64,000 nt of DNA, from the NCBI RefSeq assembly GCF_000422085.1, contig NC_021741.1, forward strand, positions 992,001-1,056,000, in the 5' to 3' direction. The translations under genes were made by a program, and so were the position numbers. The notes beneath the pieces are model-generated. The model searched no databases. It was not told where the DNA came from and saw nothing but the letters and a program-made list of their open reading frames with translations. This DNA comes from Serratia liquefaciens ATCC 27592 (lineage in GTDB: Bacteria > Pseudomonadota > Gammaproteobacteria > Enterobacterales > Enterobacteriaceae). This document shows positions 38,811 to 48,239 of the stretch, in pieces (position 1 is the stretch's first letter; each line of letters starts with the position of its first letter).

Positions 38811-39272
38811 ATGTTAGATAAAACAGACCGTAAGTTACTGTGCATGCTGCAACAGGACTGCACCCAGCCGCTGCAGGCGCTGGCCGATGCGGTCAATCTG
38901 ACGTCGACGCCTTGCTGGAAAAGGCTGAAACGGCTGGAAGAGGAAGGCTATATCCGTGGGCGGGTCGCGCTGCTGGATAATGAAAAACTCGGGTTGAGCC
39001 TGACGGCATTTGTGCTGATCAAAACCCAGCAGCACAGCAGCGAGTGGTATCAGACGTTCGTGCAACTGACCCAGCAGATGCCGGAGGTGCTGGCATTTTA
39101 CCGCATGGCGGGGGAGTACGATTACCTGATGCAGGTCGAAGTGGCAGATATGAAGAGCTACGACAGCTTTTACAAGCGTTTGGTGAACGGGGTACCTGGG
39201 CTGATCGACGTCACCTCCAGCTTCGCGATGGAAAAAATCAAATACACCACCGCCCTGCCGGTTCCTGAGTGA
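38811..39272 (+). CDS. decR: Lrp/AsnC-family cysteine-responsive regulator DecR (YbaO)
   Basis: A 153-residue feast/famine regulator. N-terminal helix-turn-helix (about 4-60, [21 protein letters not shown]... and [19 protein letters not shown]) and a C-terminal RAM ligand-binding domain (about 65-150, [16 protein letters not shown]). In E. coli, DecR senses cysteine and activates the distant cyuPA cysteine-catabolism operon. Here a Cds1-like cysteine-degrading gene is adjacent and divergent, a likely target. Begins 27 bases after GAGAAAATTTTTCTC, a near-perfect palindrome at 38781-38795 that could be its operator. Confidence 0.9.
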   Translation: MLDKTDRKLLCMLQQDCTQPLQALADAVNLTSTPCWKRLKRLEEEGYIRGRVALLDNEKLGLSLTAFVLIKTQQHSSEWYQTFVQLTQQMPEVLAFYRMAGEYDYLMQVEVADMKSYDSFYKRLVNGVPGLIDVTSSFAMEKIKYTTALPVPE

Positions 39273-39369
39273 AAAGTTCACCAAATTGGCAAAGTAACGG
39301 TGGTATCCTACTCTGCTGAGGCAGATCGAGAGAAAAAACTATTACATCTACATCCTGGAATAAAACTGC

Positions 39370-41145
39370 GTGAGACTATTTACCCAAATCGGCTGGTACT
39401 TCCGCCGCGAGTGGCGCCGCTACCTGGGGGCAGTGGTGTTGTTGATCATCATTGCCATTCTGCAGCTGTTGCCACCCAAGCTGGTGGGGATCATTGTCGA
39501 CGGTATTACCGAAAAACAGATGTCCAGCGGCGTGCTGATGGCATGGCTGGGGCTGATGCTCGGCACCGCCGTGGTGGTCTACCTGCTGCGCTACGTATGG
39601 CGAGTGTTGCTGTTTGGCGCGTCTTATCAGCTTGCCGTCGAACTGCGTGAAAATTTCTACCGCCAGCTTAGCCGCCAGAACCCGGCTTTCTATCTGCGCC
39701 ACCGTACCGGCGATCTGATGGCACGTGCCACCAATGATGTCGATCGGGTCGTTTTCGCTGCCGGTGAAGGGGTGTTGACGCTGGTCGATTCGCTGGTAAT
39801 GGGCTTGGCGGTGCTGGTGGTGATGAGCACCCAAATTAGCTGGCAGTTGACGCTGCTGTCGTTGATCCCTATGCCCATCATGGCGATCGTTATCAAGTAT
39901 TACGGCGATCAGTTGCATCAGCGCTTTAAATCGGCGCAGGCGGCGTTCTCCAGCCTGAACGATCAGGCGCAGGAAAGCATGACCAGCATCCGCATGATTA
40001 AGGCGTTTGGTCTGGAGGATCACCAATCCAATCAATTTGCCGAAGTGGCCGCCCAAACCGGCGCCAAAAATATGCACGTAGCGCGGGTAGATGCGCGTTT
40101 TGACCCGACGATTTACATCGCTATCGGTACCGCCAATCTGTTGGCTATTGGCGGTGGCAGCTGGATGGTGGTCAATGGCTCCCTGACGCTTGGGCAACTG
40201 ACCAGCTTCGTGATGTACCTCGGCCTGATGATTTGGCCGATGCTGGCGCTGGCCTGGATGTTCAACATTGTTGAACGCGGCAGTGCGGCATACGGCCGCA
40301 TTCGCAGCCTGCTGGAGGAAGCGCCGGCAGTGACCGACGGTGAGCATCCATTGCCGGCGGGGCGTGGCAGCCTGGCCGTCGATATCCGATCCTTCCACTA
40401 TCCTGGCAACCAGCACCCGGCGTTGCACGATGTCACGTTGAAGCTGGAGCCGGGTCAGATGCTTGGCCTGTGTGGCCCGACCGGTGCCGGTAAGTCAACG
40501 TTACTGTCGTTGATCCAGCGCCAGTTTGATGTGGATGATGGCCAGATTAGCTATCAGGGATTGCCGCTGACCCAGGTGAAGCTCGACGACTGGCGCTCGC
40601 GACTGTCTGTGGTGAGTCAGACGCCATTCTTGTTCTCGGACAGCGTGGCCAACAATATTGCGCTGGGGAATCCGGGTGCGACGCAGGAACAGATTGAGCG
40701 TGCGGCCCAGTTGGCCAGCGTGCATGAAGACATTATGCGCCTGCCGCAAGGCTATGAAACTGAAGTGGGCGAGCGTGGCGTGATGCTGTCCGGTGGCCAG
40801 AAACAGCGTATTTCTATTGCCCGTGCACTGTTACTGGATGCAGAAATCTTGATCCTCGACGATGCGTTGTCGGCGGTAGATGGTCGAACCGAACACCAAA
40901 TCCTGCACAATTTGCGCAGTTGGGGACAAAACCGGACGGTGATTATCAGCGCGCACCGGCTTTCGGCACTGACCGAAGCCAGCGAAATTCTGGTGATACA
41001 ACACGGCGGCGTGGCTCAGCGTGGCGAACATGCGTCCCTGGCGGCCCAACCGGGCTGGTACCGCGATATGTACCGCTATCAGCAACTGGAAGCGGCGCTG
41101 GATGAGGCACCGGAAAGCGGCGAGGAGATACTGGCCAATGAATAA
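39370..41145 (+). CDS. mdlA: ABC transporter permease/ATPase MdlA (SmdA)
   Basis: A 591-residue half-transporter fused to its ATPase. Six membrane helices (about 15-310) carry the exporter fold. Walker A is [12 protein letters not shown] near 377, the ABC signature [16 protein letters not shown], and Walker [12 protein letters not shown], where Asp replaces the usual catalytic Glu. This degenerate site is normal for one partner of heterodimeric exporters. Start is GTG at 39370, matching the E. coli N-terminus MRLFxQ. Overlaps mdlB by 8 bases. Substrate is not established. Confidence 0.95.
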   Translation: MRLFTQIGWYFRREWRRYLGAVVLLIIIAILQLLPPKLVGIIVDGITEKQMSSGVLMAWLGLMLGTAVVVYLLRYVWRVLLFGASYQLAVELRENFYRQLSRQNPAFYLRHRTGDLMARATNDVDRVVFAAGEGVLTLVDSLVMGLAVLVVMSTQISWQLTLLSLIPMPIMAIVIKYYGDQLHQRFKSAQAAFSSLNDQAQESMTSIRMIKAFGLEDHQSNQFAEVAAQTGAKNMHVARVDARFDPTIYIAIGTANLLAIGGGSWMVVNGSLTLGQLTSFVMYLGLMIWPMLALAWMFNIVERGSAAYGRIRSLLEEAPAVTDGEHPLPAGRGSLAVDIRSFHYPGNQHPALHDVTLKLEPGQMLGLCGPTGAGKSTLLSLIQRQFDVDDGQISYQGLPLTQVKLDDWRSRLSVVSQTPFLFSDSVANNIALGNPGATQEQIERAAQLASVHEDIMRLPQGYETEVGERGVMLSGGQKQRISIARALLLDAEILILDDALSAVDGRTEHQILHNLRSWGQNRTVIISAHRLSALTEASEILVIQHGGVAQRGEHASLAAQPGWYRDMYRYQQLEAALDEAPESGEEILANE

Positions 41146-42916
41146 GATGCAAAAGCTGTGGCCGACGCTGAAACGGTTGCTGGCTTATGGATCGCCATAC
41201 CGCAAACCTCTGGGGCTGGCGGTGTTGATGTTGTGGGTTGCGGCGGCAGCGGAAGTCGCCGGGCCGATCCTGATCAGTTATTTTATCGATAACTATGTGG
41301 CTAAGGGCCAGTTGCCGCTGATGATCGTCTGCGGGCTGGCGGCGGCCTATATTCTGCTGGAGCTGTTGGCGGCGGCGCTGCACTATTTTCAAGCGTTGTT
41401 GTTCAATCAGGCCGCGGTCGGGGTGGTTCAACGCCTGCGTACCGACGTGATGGACGCCGCGTTGCGTCAGCCGCTCAGCGCTTTTGATACGCAGCCGGTG
41501 GGGCAGTTGATCTCGCGAGTGACCAATGACACCGAGGTGATTAAAGACCTGTACGTCATGGTAGTGTCCACCGTATTGAAAAGCGCTGCGCTGATTGGCG
41601 CCATGCTGGTGGCGATGTTCAGCCTGGACTGGCGTATGGCGCTGGTGGCGATCTGCATCTTCCCGGCGGTGTTTGTGGTGATGGGCATTTACCAATACTA
41701 CAGCATCCCGATTGTGCGCCGGGTGCGCAGCTATCTGGCAGACATCAACGACGGCTTTAACGAAGTGATCAACGGCATGGGCGTGATCCAGCAGTTTCGC
41801 CAGCAGATCCGCTTTGGTGAACGCATGAGCGCCGCCAGCCGTTCGCACTACACCGCGCGTATGCAGACTCTGCGGCTGGATGGTTTCCTGTTGCGTCCGC
41901 TGCTCAGCCTGTTTTCGGCGCTGGTGCTGTGTGGCCTGCTGATGTTGTTTGGCTTCAGCGGTGAGGGAAGCATTGGCGTGGGCGTGCTCTATGCCTTTAT
42001 CAACTACCTCGGGCGTCTGAATGAGCCGTTGATTGAGCTGACGTCGCAGCAGTCGATTCTGCAGCAGGCGGTGGTGGCCGGCGAGCGTATTTTCGAACTG
42101 ATGGATCGCCGTCAACAGAGCTATGGGACGGACGATCGCCCGCTCGAGAGTGGCCGCATTGATATTGAAGACCTGAGCTTTGCCTACCGCGATGACAAAA
42201 AGGTGCTGCAGCATATTTCGCTGTCGGTGCCGTCGCGGGGTTTTGTGGCGTTGGTGGGGCATACCGGCAGCGGCAAGAGCACGCTGGCCAACCTGCTGAT
42301 GGGGTATTACCCGGTCAATCAGGGCGAAGTCCGTCTCGATGGTCGTCCGCTGGCCAGCCTGTCGCACCGTACGTTGCGGCAGGGGGTGGCAATGGTGCAG
42401 CAGGATCCGGTGGTGATCGCCGAATCGGTGCTGGCCAACGTTACGCTGGGCCGTAACATCAGTGAAGAGATAGTGTGGCAGGCGCTGGAAACGGTGCAAT
42501 TGGCTGAGCTGGTACGCAGCTTCCCACAGGGGATTCACACCCGGCTGGGCGAGCAGGGTAACAACCTGTCGGTGGGCCAGAAACAGCTATTGGCGATGGC
42601 CAGGGTATTGGTGCAGGCGCCGCAGATCCTGATCCTCGACGAAGCGACCGCCAATATCGATTCAGGCACTGAGCAAGCGATTCAGCGTGCACTGCGTTTG
42701 ATTCGTGAACATACCACGCTGGTGGTGATCGCTCACCGATTGTCGACCATTGTCGATGCCGATTCCATTCTGGTTCTGCACCGGGGTCAGGCGGTCGAGC
42801 AGGGCAATCATCAGCAACTGTTGGCTCAGCAGGGGCGTTACTACCAGATGTACCAGCTGCAACTGGTGGGTGAAGAATTGGCCGCTGCCAATCGCGAAGA
42901 AACACAACCCGCATGA
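41138..42916 (+). CDS. mdlB: ABC transporter permease/ATPase MdlB (SmdB)
   Basis: A 592-residue partner of MdlA. Six N-terminal helices; Walker [15 protein letters not shown] near 378, a signature variant [17 protein letters not shown], and Walker [13 protein letters not shown] with the catalytic Glu intact. So one competent and one degenerate site are expected in the MdlAB heterodimer. The start ATG 41138 overlaps the mdlA end (AATGAATAAG), and conservation with E. coli begins there. Followed by a terminator before glnK. Confidence 0.95.
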   Translation: MNKMQKLWPTLKRLLAYGSPYRKPLGLAVLMLWVAAAAEVAGPILISYFIDNYVAKGQLPLMIVCGLAAAYILLELLAAALHYFQALLFNQAAVGVVQRLRTDVMDAALRQPLSAFDTQPVGQLISRVTNDTEVIKDLYVMVVSTVLKSAALIGAMLVAMFSLDWRMALVAICIFPAVFVVMGIYQYYSIPIVRRVRSYLADINDGFNEVINGMGVIQQFRQQIRFGERMSAASRSHYTARMQTLRLDGFLLRPLLSLFSALVLCGLLMLFGFSGEGSIGVGVLYAFINYLGRLNEPLIELTSQQSILQQAVVAGERIFELMDRRQQSYGTDDRPLESGRIDIEDLSFAYRDDKKVLQHISLSVPSRGFVALVGHTGSGKSTLANLLMGYYPVNQGEVRLDGRPLASLSHRTLRQGVAMVQQDPVVIAESVLANVTLGRNISEEIVWQALETVQLAELVRSFPQGIHTRLGEQGNNLSVGQKQLLAMARVLVQAPQILILDEATANIDSGTEQAIQRALRLIREHTTLVVIAHRLSTIVDADSILVLHRGQAVEQGNHQQLLAQQGRYYQMYQLQLVGEELAAANREETQPA

Positions 42917-42920
42917 TCTG

Positions 42921-42948
42921 GGGGCCGTTTTAACGGCCCCTTTCTTTT
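42921..42948 (+). terminator. Rho-independent terminator after mdlB
   Basis: Stem GGGGCCGTT (42921-42929) / AACGGCCCC (42932-42940) then TTTCTTTT. Confidence 0.88.
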
Positions 42949-42998
42949 GTCGCCACGCACCACAAACAGGCACAAGTCCGTTTAAAATCCCTCTCGCT

Positions 42999-43033
42999 GC
43001 ACTTTTTCGACGCGCTACGCACCAAATTAGTGC
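42999..43033 (+). promoter_or_regulatory. NtrC-type enhancer sites upstream of glnK
   Basis: GCACCAAATTAGTGC (43019-43033) matches the NtrC pattern GCACY-N5-RGTGC. A weaker copy GCACT-N5-GACGC lies at 42999-43013, two helical turns upstream. Distance to the sigma54 promoter (about 110 bases) is typical for enhancers. Confidence 0.7.
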
Positions 43034-43141
43034 GCAATATTTAATCAGCCCATCAGTTGGTCGCGCGTTGTTAGCCGATCGTTGCATGCCAGATCCCCAT
43101 CCTGCCGGTTAATTTGCTGAATCCGCGTACAAAACCATTTG

Positions 43142-43156
43142 TGGCATAGCCTTTGC
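43142..43156 (+). promoter_or_regulatory. Sigma54 promoter of glnK-amtB
   Basis: TGGCATAGCCTTTGC, with GG and GC spaced by one helical turn, matches the sigma54 consensus TGGCAC-N5-TTGC. About 50 bases before the glnK start. Confidence 0.85.
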
Positions 43157-43208
43157 TTTATAAGTCTCGTACCGGGGTGAGTTTGGGCTTAATTCGTGGA
43201 GGGGCAAT

Positions 43209-43547
43209 ATGAAGCTGGTGACCGTGGTGATTAAACCATTCAAGCTGGAGGACGTGCGTGAAGCCCTATCCTCTGTAGGCATTCAGGGGCTGACCGTAAG
43301 CGAAGTAAAAGGCTTTGGTCGCCAGAAGGGGCACGCTGAGCTCTATCGCGGAGCCGAATACAGCGTCAACTTTTTACCTAAAGTAAAAATCGACATCGCT
43401 ATCGCCGACGATCAGTTGGATGAAGTGGTTGATGTGATTAGTAAAGCGGCGTACACCGGCAAAATCGGTGACGGCAAAATTTTCGTTGCCGAATTGCAAC
43501 GTGTCATTCGCATTCGCACCGGCGAAACAGACGAAGCAGCACTGTAA
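43209..43547 (+). CDS. glnK: Nitrogen regulatory PII protein GlnK
   Basis: A 112-residue trimeric signal protein that binds ATP/ADP and 2-oxoglutarate and blocks AmtB when nitrogen is plentiful. Tyr51 in the T-loop (ELYRGAEYSVNFLPK) is the uridylylation site. The B-loop TGKIGDGKIF is present. Ribosome binding site GTGGAGGGG. It is 36 bases upstream of amtB, the standard glnK-amtB operon, under a sigma54 promoter. Confidence 0.98.
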   Translation: MKLVTVVIKPFKLEDVREALSSVGIQGLTVSEVKGFGRQKGHAELYRGAEYSVNFLPKVKIDIAIADDQLDEVVDVISKAAYTGKIGDGKIFVAELQRVIRIRTGETDEAAL

Positions 43548-43583
43548 TCACAGGCTCAGTAAAGTAATGGGGATGGATTGATA

Positions 43584-44870
43584 ATGAAAAAACTTTTATC
43601 CATGTTGGGCCTGAGTACGGTAACCATGGTTCCTTCTTTGGCCCTGGCCGCTCCGGCGGTCGCAGACAAGGCTGACAACGCCTTCATGATGATTTGCACC
43701 GCTTTGGTGCTGTTCATGACCTTGCCGGGTGTCGCTCTGTTTTACGGTGGTTTGCTGCGCTCCAAAAACGTGCTCTCCATGCTGACCCAGGTCACCGTCA
43801 CCTTCGCATTGGTGTGTGTTCTGTGGGTGCTTTATGGCTACAGTCTGGCGTTCAGCGAAGGTAATGCCTTCTTCGGTGGTTTCCAGACGGCGATGCTGAA
43901 AGGCATTGGCATTGACAGCGTCACCGGGACCTTTAGCCAGATGATCCACGTAGCGTTCCAGTGTTCATTCGCTTGTATCACCGTCGCGCTGGTGGTGGGG
44001 GGCTTTGCCGAGCGTATCCGCTTCTCGGCGGTAGTGATTTTCGCCGCTATCTGGTTCACCATTTCCTACCTGCCGATTGCCCACATGGTGTGGGGCGGTG
44101 GCTTCCTGGCCGCTGATGGCGCGTTGGACTTTGCCGGCGGCACCGTGGTGCATATCAATGCGGCAAGTGCCGGCCTGGTGGGCGCTTATCTGCTCGGCAA
44201 GCGTGCTGGTTTCGGTAAGGAAGCTTTCAAACCGCATAACCTGCCGATGGTATTTACCGGCGCTTCTATCCTGTATATCGGCTGGTTCGGCTTTAACGCC
44301 GGTTCTGCCAGCGCGGCTAACGGCATTGCGGCCCTGGCTTTCCTGAACACCGTAGTGGCAACCGCAGGCGCTATTCTTTCCTGGACTTTTGCCGAGTGGA
44401 TTGTGCGCGGTAAACCTTCTCTGCTGGGGGCCTGTTCCGGCTGTATCGCCGGGCTGGTTGCCATCACGCCAGCTGCGGGTACCGTAGGGGTTGGCGGGGC
44501 GTTGATTATCGGCCTGGTCGGTGGCATTGCCGGTCTGTGGGGCGTGGTCACGCTGAAGAAATGGCTGAAAGTGGACGATACCTGCGATGTGTTCGGTGTA
44601 CATGGCGTATGCGGCATCGTCGGATGCTTGCTGACCGGCGTGTTCACCTCCGCCTCGCTGGGCGGAACCGGGTACGCAGAAGGCGTTACCATGGGACATC
44701 AGGTATGGATCCAACTGTTGAGCGTGGTGATCACGCTGGTATGGTCTGGAGTGGCCGCCTTCATTGCCTTCAAAGTGGCAGGTGCTATCGTCGGGCTGCG
44801 CGTACCGGAAGAGCAGGAGCGCGAAGGTCTGGACGTCAACAGCCATGGTGAGAGTGCCTATAACCAATAA
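43584..44870 (+). CDS. amtB: Ammonium transporter AmtB
   Basis: A 428-residue trimeric ammonium channel. Signal peptide (about 1-21, ending LALAAPAV), then eleven membrane helices. The conserved twin-His pore residues lie in the AHMVWGGGF and VHGVCG blocks, and GFNAGSASAAN is characteristic. The start ATG 43584 is preferred over an in-frame TTG six bases earlier and gives the E. coli length. Followed by a strong terminator. Confidence 0.97.
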   Translation: MKKLLSMLGLSTVTMVPSLALAAPAVADKADNAFMMICTALVLFMTLPGVALFYGGLLRSKNVLSMLTQVTVTFALVCVLWVLYGYSLAFSEGNAFFGGFQTAMLKGIGIDSVTGTFSQMIHVAFQCSFACITVALVVGGFAERIRFSAVVIFAAIWFTISYLPIAHMVWGGGFLAADGALDFAGGTVVHINAASAGLVGAYLLGKRAGFGKEAFKPHNLPMVFTGASILYIGWFGFNAGSASAANGIAALAFLNTVVATAGAILSWTFAEWIVRGKPSLLGACSGCIAGLVAITPAAGTVGVGGALIIGLVGGIAGLWGVVTLKKWLKVDDTCDVFGVHGVCGIVGCLLTGVFTSASLGGTGYAEGVTMGHQVWIQLLSVVITLVWSGVAAFIAFKVAGAIVGLRVPEEQEREGLDVNSHGESAYNQ

Positions 44871-44922
44871 GCCTTGAAGAAGGGCAGTGCGCTAAATAAC
44901 TCGAAAAATAATGATGATGCAG

Positions 44923-44957
44923 AAAGGGCGATGGAGACATCGCCCTTTTTCTTTTTT
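44923..44957 (+). terminator. Rho-independent terminator after amtB
   Basis: An 11-bp stem AAAGGGCGATG (44923-44933) / CATCGCCCTTT (44938-44948) with a GAGA tetraloop, followed by TTCTTTTTT. Confidence 0.93.
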
Positions 44958-45010
44958 AACGATATTCCCCCTTTTTAAGTAATGCACTGTTTTTATTGAC
45001 CTTATATTAA

Positions 45011-45038
45011 TTGCATTATCAAGTGCTTTTTCTATAAT
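45011..45038 (+). promoter_or_regulatory. Predicted promoter of the MOSC-PSD gene pair
   Basis: -35 TTGCAT (45011-45016), 16-base spacer, perfect -10 TATAAT (45033-45038), in a strongly AT-rich region about 60 bases upstream of the start codon. Confidence 0.6.
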
Positions 45039-45074
45039 GGCTTTGTTTTGTACTGTTTGTTTTATTTATTTGTA

Positions 45075-45088
45075 TTAATACGTATTAA
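45075..45088 (+). promoter_or_regulatory. 14-bp perfect palindrome TTAATACGTATTAA before the MOSC gene
   Basis: It lies 14-27 bases before the ATG and just upstream of the GGGAG ribosome binding site, in the predicted 5' leader. An operator-like site; the regulator is unknown. Confidence 0.5.
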
Positions 45089-45101
45089 ATGGGAGATAAC
45101 G

Positions 45102-45788
45102 ATGAAAGGAATAGTGAATTCTGTTTACGTAGGAAAAGTGGTTCCTTTCACTCGTCCTGACAGCTTTACCGGCATATTCAAAAAAGAGGTTAATCATCTG
45201 GTTTCAGTAGGTTATGAAGGCATTGAGGGTGATGAGATCGGCGACCTGAAGGTACATGGCGGACCGGAAAAGGCGGTACACGTTTATCCATTGGAACATT
45301 ATAAAAAGTGGAAGGCAGAATTTCCCGACTGTCCCTTTTTCGAGAATGCCGGCGCATTTGGCGAGAATTTTAGCACTATCGGTTTGGATGAAAGCCAGGT
45401 CTTTGTCGGCGACATTTTTAGCATAGGGACGGCAGTAGTGGAGGTTTCACAAGGTCGATTACCCTGTTGGAAGTTAAATGACAGATTCGACATTCCCTAT
45501 TTTTCGGAAATGCTACAAATTAACTACCGCACCGGTTGGTATTTCAGGGTGATTCAGCAGGGAAATGTCGGTTTGGGCGATGAAATTACCTTGATTAACA
45601 GGACCAATGATAAATGGAGTTTGCAGGAGATAATGAAAGTTATTTTTACTAAATCTCTTGATGAAGAAACCCTGACCAGTATGTTGGAATTACCCTTGGT
45701 TGCCTCTTGGCGGAAACTGTTTATGAAAAGATTGCTCACTGGGGCTGTTGAAGATTGGTCGCCAAGATTGCATGGAAAAAAGGATTAA
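45102..45788 (+). CDS. MOSC-domain protein, YiiM-like
   Basis: A 228-residue protein of the YiiM type. MOSC core about 1-160: KVHGGPEKAVHVYPLEHY, AFGENFSTIGLDE, and the catalytic Cys122 in SQGRLPCWKL. A short C-terminal 3-alpha domain follows. YiiM proteins reduce N-hydroxylated purines with molybdenum cofactor; the substrate here is inferred only. AT-rich codon use unlike the neighbouring amtB and tesB. The next gene starts one base after its stop, so the two are coupled. Start ATG 45102 chosen by GGGAGATAAC at good spacing. Confidence 0.85.
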   Translation: MKGIVNSVYVGKVVPFTRPDSFTGIFKKEVNHLVSVGYEGIEGDEIGDLKVHGGPEKAVHVYPLEHYKKWKAEFPDCPFFENAGAFGENFSTIGLDESQVFVGDIFSIGTAVVEVSQGRLPCWKLNDRFDIPYFSEMLQINYRTGWYFRVIQQGNVGLGDEITLINRTNDKWSLQEIMKVIFTKSLDEETLTSMLELPLVASWRKLFMKRLLTGAVEDWSPRLHGKKD

Positions 45789-45789
45789 A

Positions 45790-46638
45790 ATGAAAGGGTA
45801 CGTTGATTTTTTATCGCTGCTACGTACAAACCTATTCAAAATTGGTAAGCGGATGAGTGAAGCCAGTTTTTTTAACGTTCACTATATTTTTATTTTTATC
45901 CTGTGCAAGGCAAAGTCAATCGATCTGTCACGTTACCAGAAGAAGAACATCAAGGACTACAGCAGCTTCCAGGATTTTTTTTGCAGAGAGCTCAGCGAAG
46001 AAACAAAGAATAAAGTCAATTTATTGAATTCAACGGAGCTTTGTATGCCTTGTGATGGGCGTATGGGGGCCCATGGCGAGATAAAAGAGAATACGTTACT
46101 GCAAGCCAAGGGGGTTGAGTATTCCATCTTTAGGCTTTTTGGTTTTAATAATGAAATGACGCAGGGCTACAATGGCGGCCGTTTTGCGAATATATACCTG
46201 GCGCCGGAGGATTATCACAGGGTACATATGCCGTTCGACGGTTTCTTGATTAATACTATTTATTGCCCCGGAGATTTTAAATCGGTCAGGGAGAAGAATG
46301 TAAAAAATGATAAAGAATTATATGTGGGTAATGAACGACTGATTTGTGAGTTTATGACGGAGCATGGCAGGATGTCCGTTATTTTTGTAGGCGCATTTAT
46401 GGTGGGGGGGATAGTCACGGCTTGGGGAGGAAAGGTCAACTATAACCGGCTCTACACCCATGAGTCTTTTTATAATGATTGTTTGTTTTACAAGAAGGGC
46501 GAGGAGATAGGCTATTTCACTATGGGGTCAACAGTCATAGTTCTGTTTGATTCCTGCTGGAATCTCGATTTCAGTAGTGTAAATCAAGGGGATAGGGTTG
46601 AGTTTTCTGATGTTTTTGTCACTGTGATGAAAAAGTAA
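45790..46638 (+). CDS. Phosphatidylserine decarboxylase-like pyruvoyl enzyme
   Basis: A 282-residue PSD homologue. The self-cleavage motif is GST at 246-248 in GYFTMGSTVIVLF; the triad partners are Asp89 (MPCDGRM) and His146 in YLAPEDYHRVHMP. All of these align with the E. coli Psd residues Asp90, His147 and Ser254, so an active, self-processing pyruvoyl decarboxylase is expected. The N-terminus (LLRTNLFKIG) is short. It is not the housekeeping psd, which normally sits beside rsgA. AT-rich and coupled to the MOSC gene (start one base after its stop). The substrate could be phosphatidylserine or another seryl compound. Confidence 0.82.
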   Translation: MKGYVDFLSLLRTNLFKIGKRMSEASFFNVHYIFIFILCKAKSIDLSRYQKKNIKDYSSFQDFFCRELSEETKNKVNLLNSTELCMPCDGRMGAHGEIKENTLLQAKGVEYSIFRLFGFNNEMTQGYNGGRFANIYLAPEDYHRVHMPFDGFLINTIYCPGDFKSVREKNVKNDKELYVGNERLICEFMTEHGRMSVIFVGAFMVGGIVTAWGGKVNYNRLYTHESFYNDCLFYKKGEEIGYFTMGSTVIVLFDSCWNLDFSSVNQGDRVEFSDVFVTVMKK

Positions 46639-46696
46639 GCGTTAACTTTTCGCCGAATGATGAGGAAGTATTTTCATTTGAATAGGGAGTCAGAGC

Positions 46697-47296
46697 ATGG
46701 CGAATACACATCACATGGGCAATCCCGCGTTATTGCCAGACGACCTGCCATGCCCGGTGGATGACGGTGCGGCCGATCATCTGGTCGGCATGCCGATGCC
46801 GGCCCTGCGTTTTCACTCAACGTTTGGTGAGAGGGTAGACTTGTCTATCTTGCCGGGGCGAACGGTTGTTTATGCCTATCCGAGGACCGGCGAGCCCCAC
46901 GGCAATCTGCCGGCAGGTTGGGACGCTATCCCCGGAGCCCGTGGCTGCACAGCGCAAACTTTATCTTTTCAGGCCGAAAAGGAGGTGTTTACCACCTTCG
47001 GGATCAGGATCTTTGGGTTGAGCTCGCAAACCACGGATTATCAGAGAGAGCTGTCTGACCGCCTCAGGCTGACTTTCCCCATCTTGAGCGATGCTGAATT
47101 TGCATTGGTCGACGCCTTGCGTTTACCCACGATGAACGTGGAAGGCATGCGGCTGATTAAGCGTTTAACGCTGATCATCAGGGATGGCACGATTGAACAT
47201 GTGTTCTATCCTGTTTTCCCCGCGAACAGAGCGGCCGCTGAGGTCATCGGGTGGCTGAGAGACCATCCGGATTTAGCACCGGGAACCCTTGACTGA
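46697..47296 (+). CDS. Peroxiredoxin / redoxin-domain protein
   Basis: A 199-residue protein with a thioredoxin fold of the AhpC/TSA class. VVYAYPRTGEP is the strand leading to the active site, and Cys84 in ARGCTAQTLSF is the likely peroxidatic cysteine. The insertion of about 13 residues (HGNLPAGWDAIPG) between the YPRTG motif and the Cys is unusual compared with BCP/PrxQ. Only one other Cys (Cys19) is present, so it is probably a 1-Cys type or uses an external thiol. GC content returns to the chromosomal level. A gap of 58 bases separates it from the PSD-like gene. Confidence 0.75.
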   Translation: MANTHHMGNPALLPDDLPCPVDDGAADHLVGMPMPALRFHSTFGERVDLSILPGRTVVYAYPRTGEPHGNLPAGWDAIPGARGCTAQTLSFQAEKEVFTTFGIRIFGLSSQTTDYQRELSDRLRLTFPILSDAEFALVDALRLPTMNVEGMRLIKRLTLIIRDGTIEHVFYPVFPANRAAAEVIGWLRDHPDLAPGTLD

Positions 47297-47331
47297 GCTG
47301 GGTGCGCCCATTTGTGAAGGCACAAAGCAAA

Positions 47332-47356
47332 AATGCCAGCCAACCTGACTGGCATT
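47332..47356 (-). terminator. Terminator of tesB (bidirectional hairpin)
   Basis: Stem AATGCCAG (47332-47339) / CTGGCATT (47349-47356). The minus strand continues TTTGCTTTG. It sits between the convergent redoxin gene and tesB. Confidence 0.75.
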
Positions 47357-47375
47357 CCATTGAAGGGTGAATTGC

Positions 47376-48239
47376 TTAGGCTTCGCGCTGGCGGATGACG
47401 CCTTCCTGCACCGTAGTGGCAACCAGAACGCCGTCACGGGTATAAAATTGTCCGCGCACAAATCCACGGGCTCCGGAAGCTGACGTGCTTTCGACCACGT
47501 ACAACAACCAGTCATCCATGCGGAAGGGGCGGTGGAACCACATTGAGTGGTCAATTGTCGCCACCTGCATGCCCGGCTCCAGGAAACCTACGCCATGAGG
47601 CTGCAACGCCGTCGGCAGGAAGTTAAAATCTGACGCGTAACCCAGCAAATATTGGTGGATGCGCTGATCGTCCGGCATGGTACCGTTGGCGCGGAACCAA
47701 ACGTAGCGGTGTGGCTCTTCCACGCTGCCCTTCAGTGGGTTGTGGAATTTGACCGGGCGCATTTCGATCGGCTTCTGGCCGATAAACTTTTCACGCACTT
47801 TATCCGGCAGCATGTGCGACAACTTTTGGGCAATGTCCGATTCGGACATCAGCCCTTCCGGCGGCGGCACATCCGGCATGGTGTTCTGATGTTCAAACCC
47901 TTCTTCCGGGCTTTGGAAAGAGGCTGTCATATAGAAAATCGGCTTGCCATGCTGAATGGCGCTGACGCGGCGGGCGCTAAAACTGTTACCGTCGCGCAGG
48001 ATTTCCACGTCGTAGATAATCGGCTTGCTGCTGTCGCCTGGACGCAGAAAATAACTGTGAAACGAGTGTACGCTCCGCTCTGCGGGAACCGTCTGTTTGG
48101 CGGCATAAAGTGCCTGACCAACCACCTGACCGCCAAATACCTGACGTAGCCCCAGATCTTCGCTTTGGCCGCGGAACAACCCTTCTTCGATTTTCTCCAG
48201 ATCCAGCAGATCAAGGAGGTTTTGCAGTGCCTGGCTCAT
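47376..48239 (-). CDS. tesB: Acyl-CoA thioesterase II
   Basis: A 287-residue double-hot-dog thioesterase hydrolysing medium- and long-chain acyl-CoAs. Conserved blocks are [23 protein letters not shown] near the start, [12 protein letters not shown], and [19 protein letters not shown]. Start ATG 48239 gives the E. coli N-terminus MSQAL and length (286). The frame is open up to 48302 but conservation begins at the chosen Met. Divergent from ybaY. Confidence 0.96.
   Translation of the reverse strand: MSQALQNLLDLLDLEKIEEGLFRGQSEDLGLRQVFGGQVVGQALYAAKQTVPAERSVHSFHSYFLRPGDSSKPIIYDVEILRDGNSFSARRVSAIQHGKPIFYMTASFQSPEEGFEHQNTMPDVPPPEGLMSESDIAQKLSHMLPDKVREKFIGQKPIEMRPVKFHNPLKGSVEEPHRYVWFRANGTMPDDQRIHQYLLGYASDFNFLPTALQPHGVGFLEPGMQVATIDHSMWFHRPFRMDDWLLYVVESTSASGARGFVRGQFYTRDGVLVATTVQEGVIRQREA

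Noticed and set aside
40946-42538. 530-codon minus-strand frame across mdlA-mdlB
   Set aside because: His/Gln/Arg-rich antisense product of a GC-rich coding strand; no ribosome binding site and no motif.
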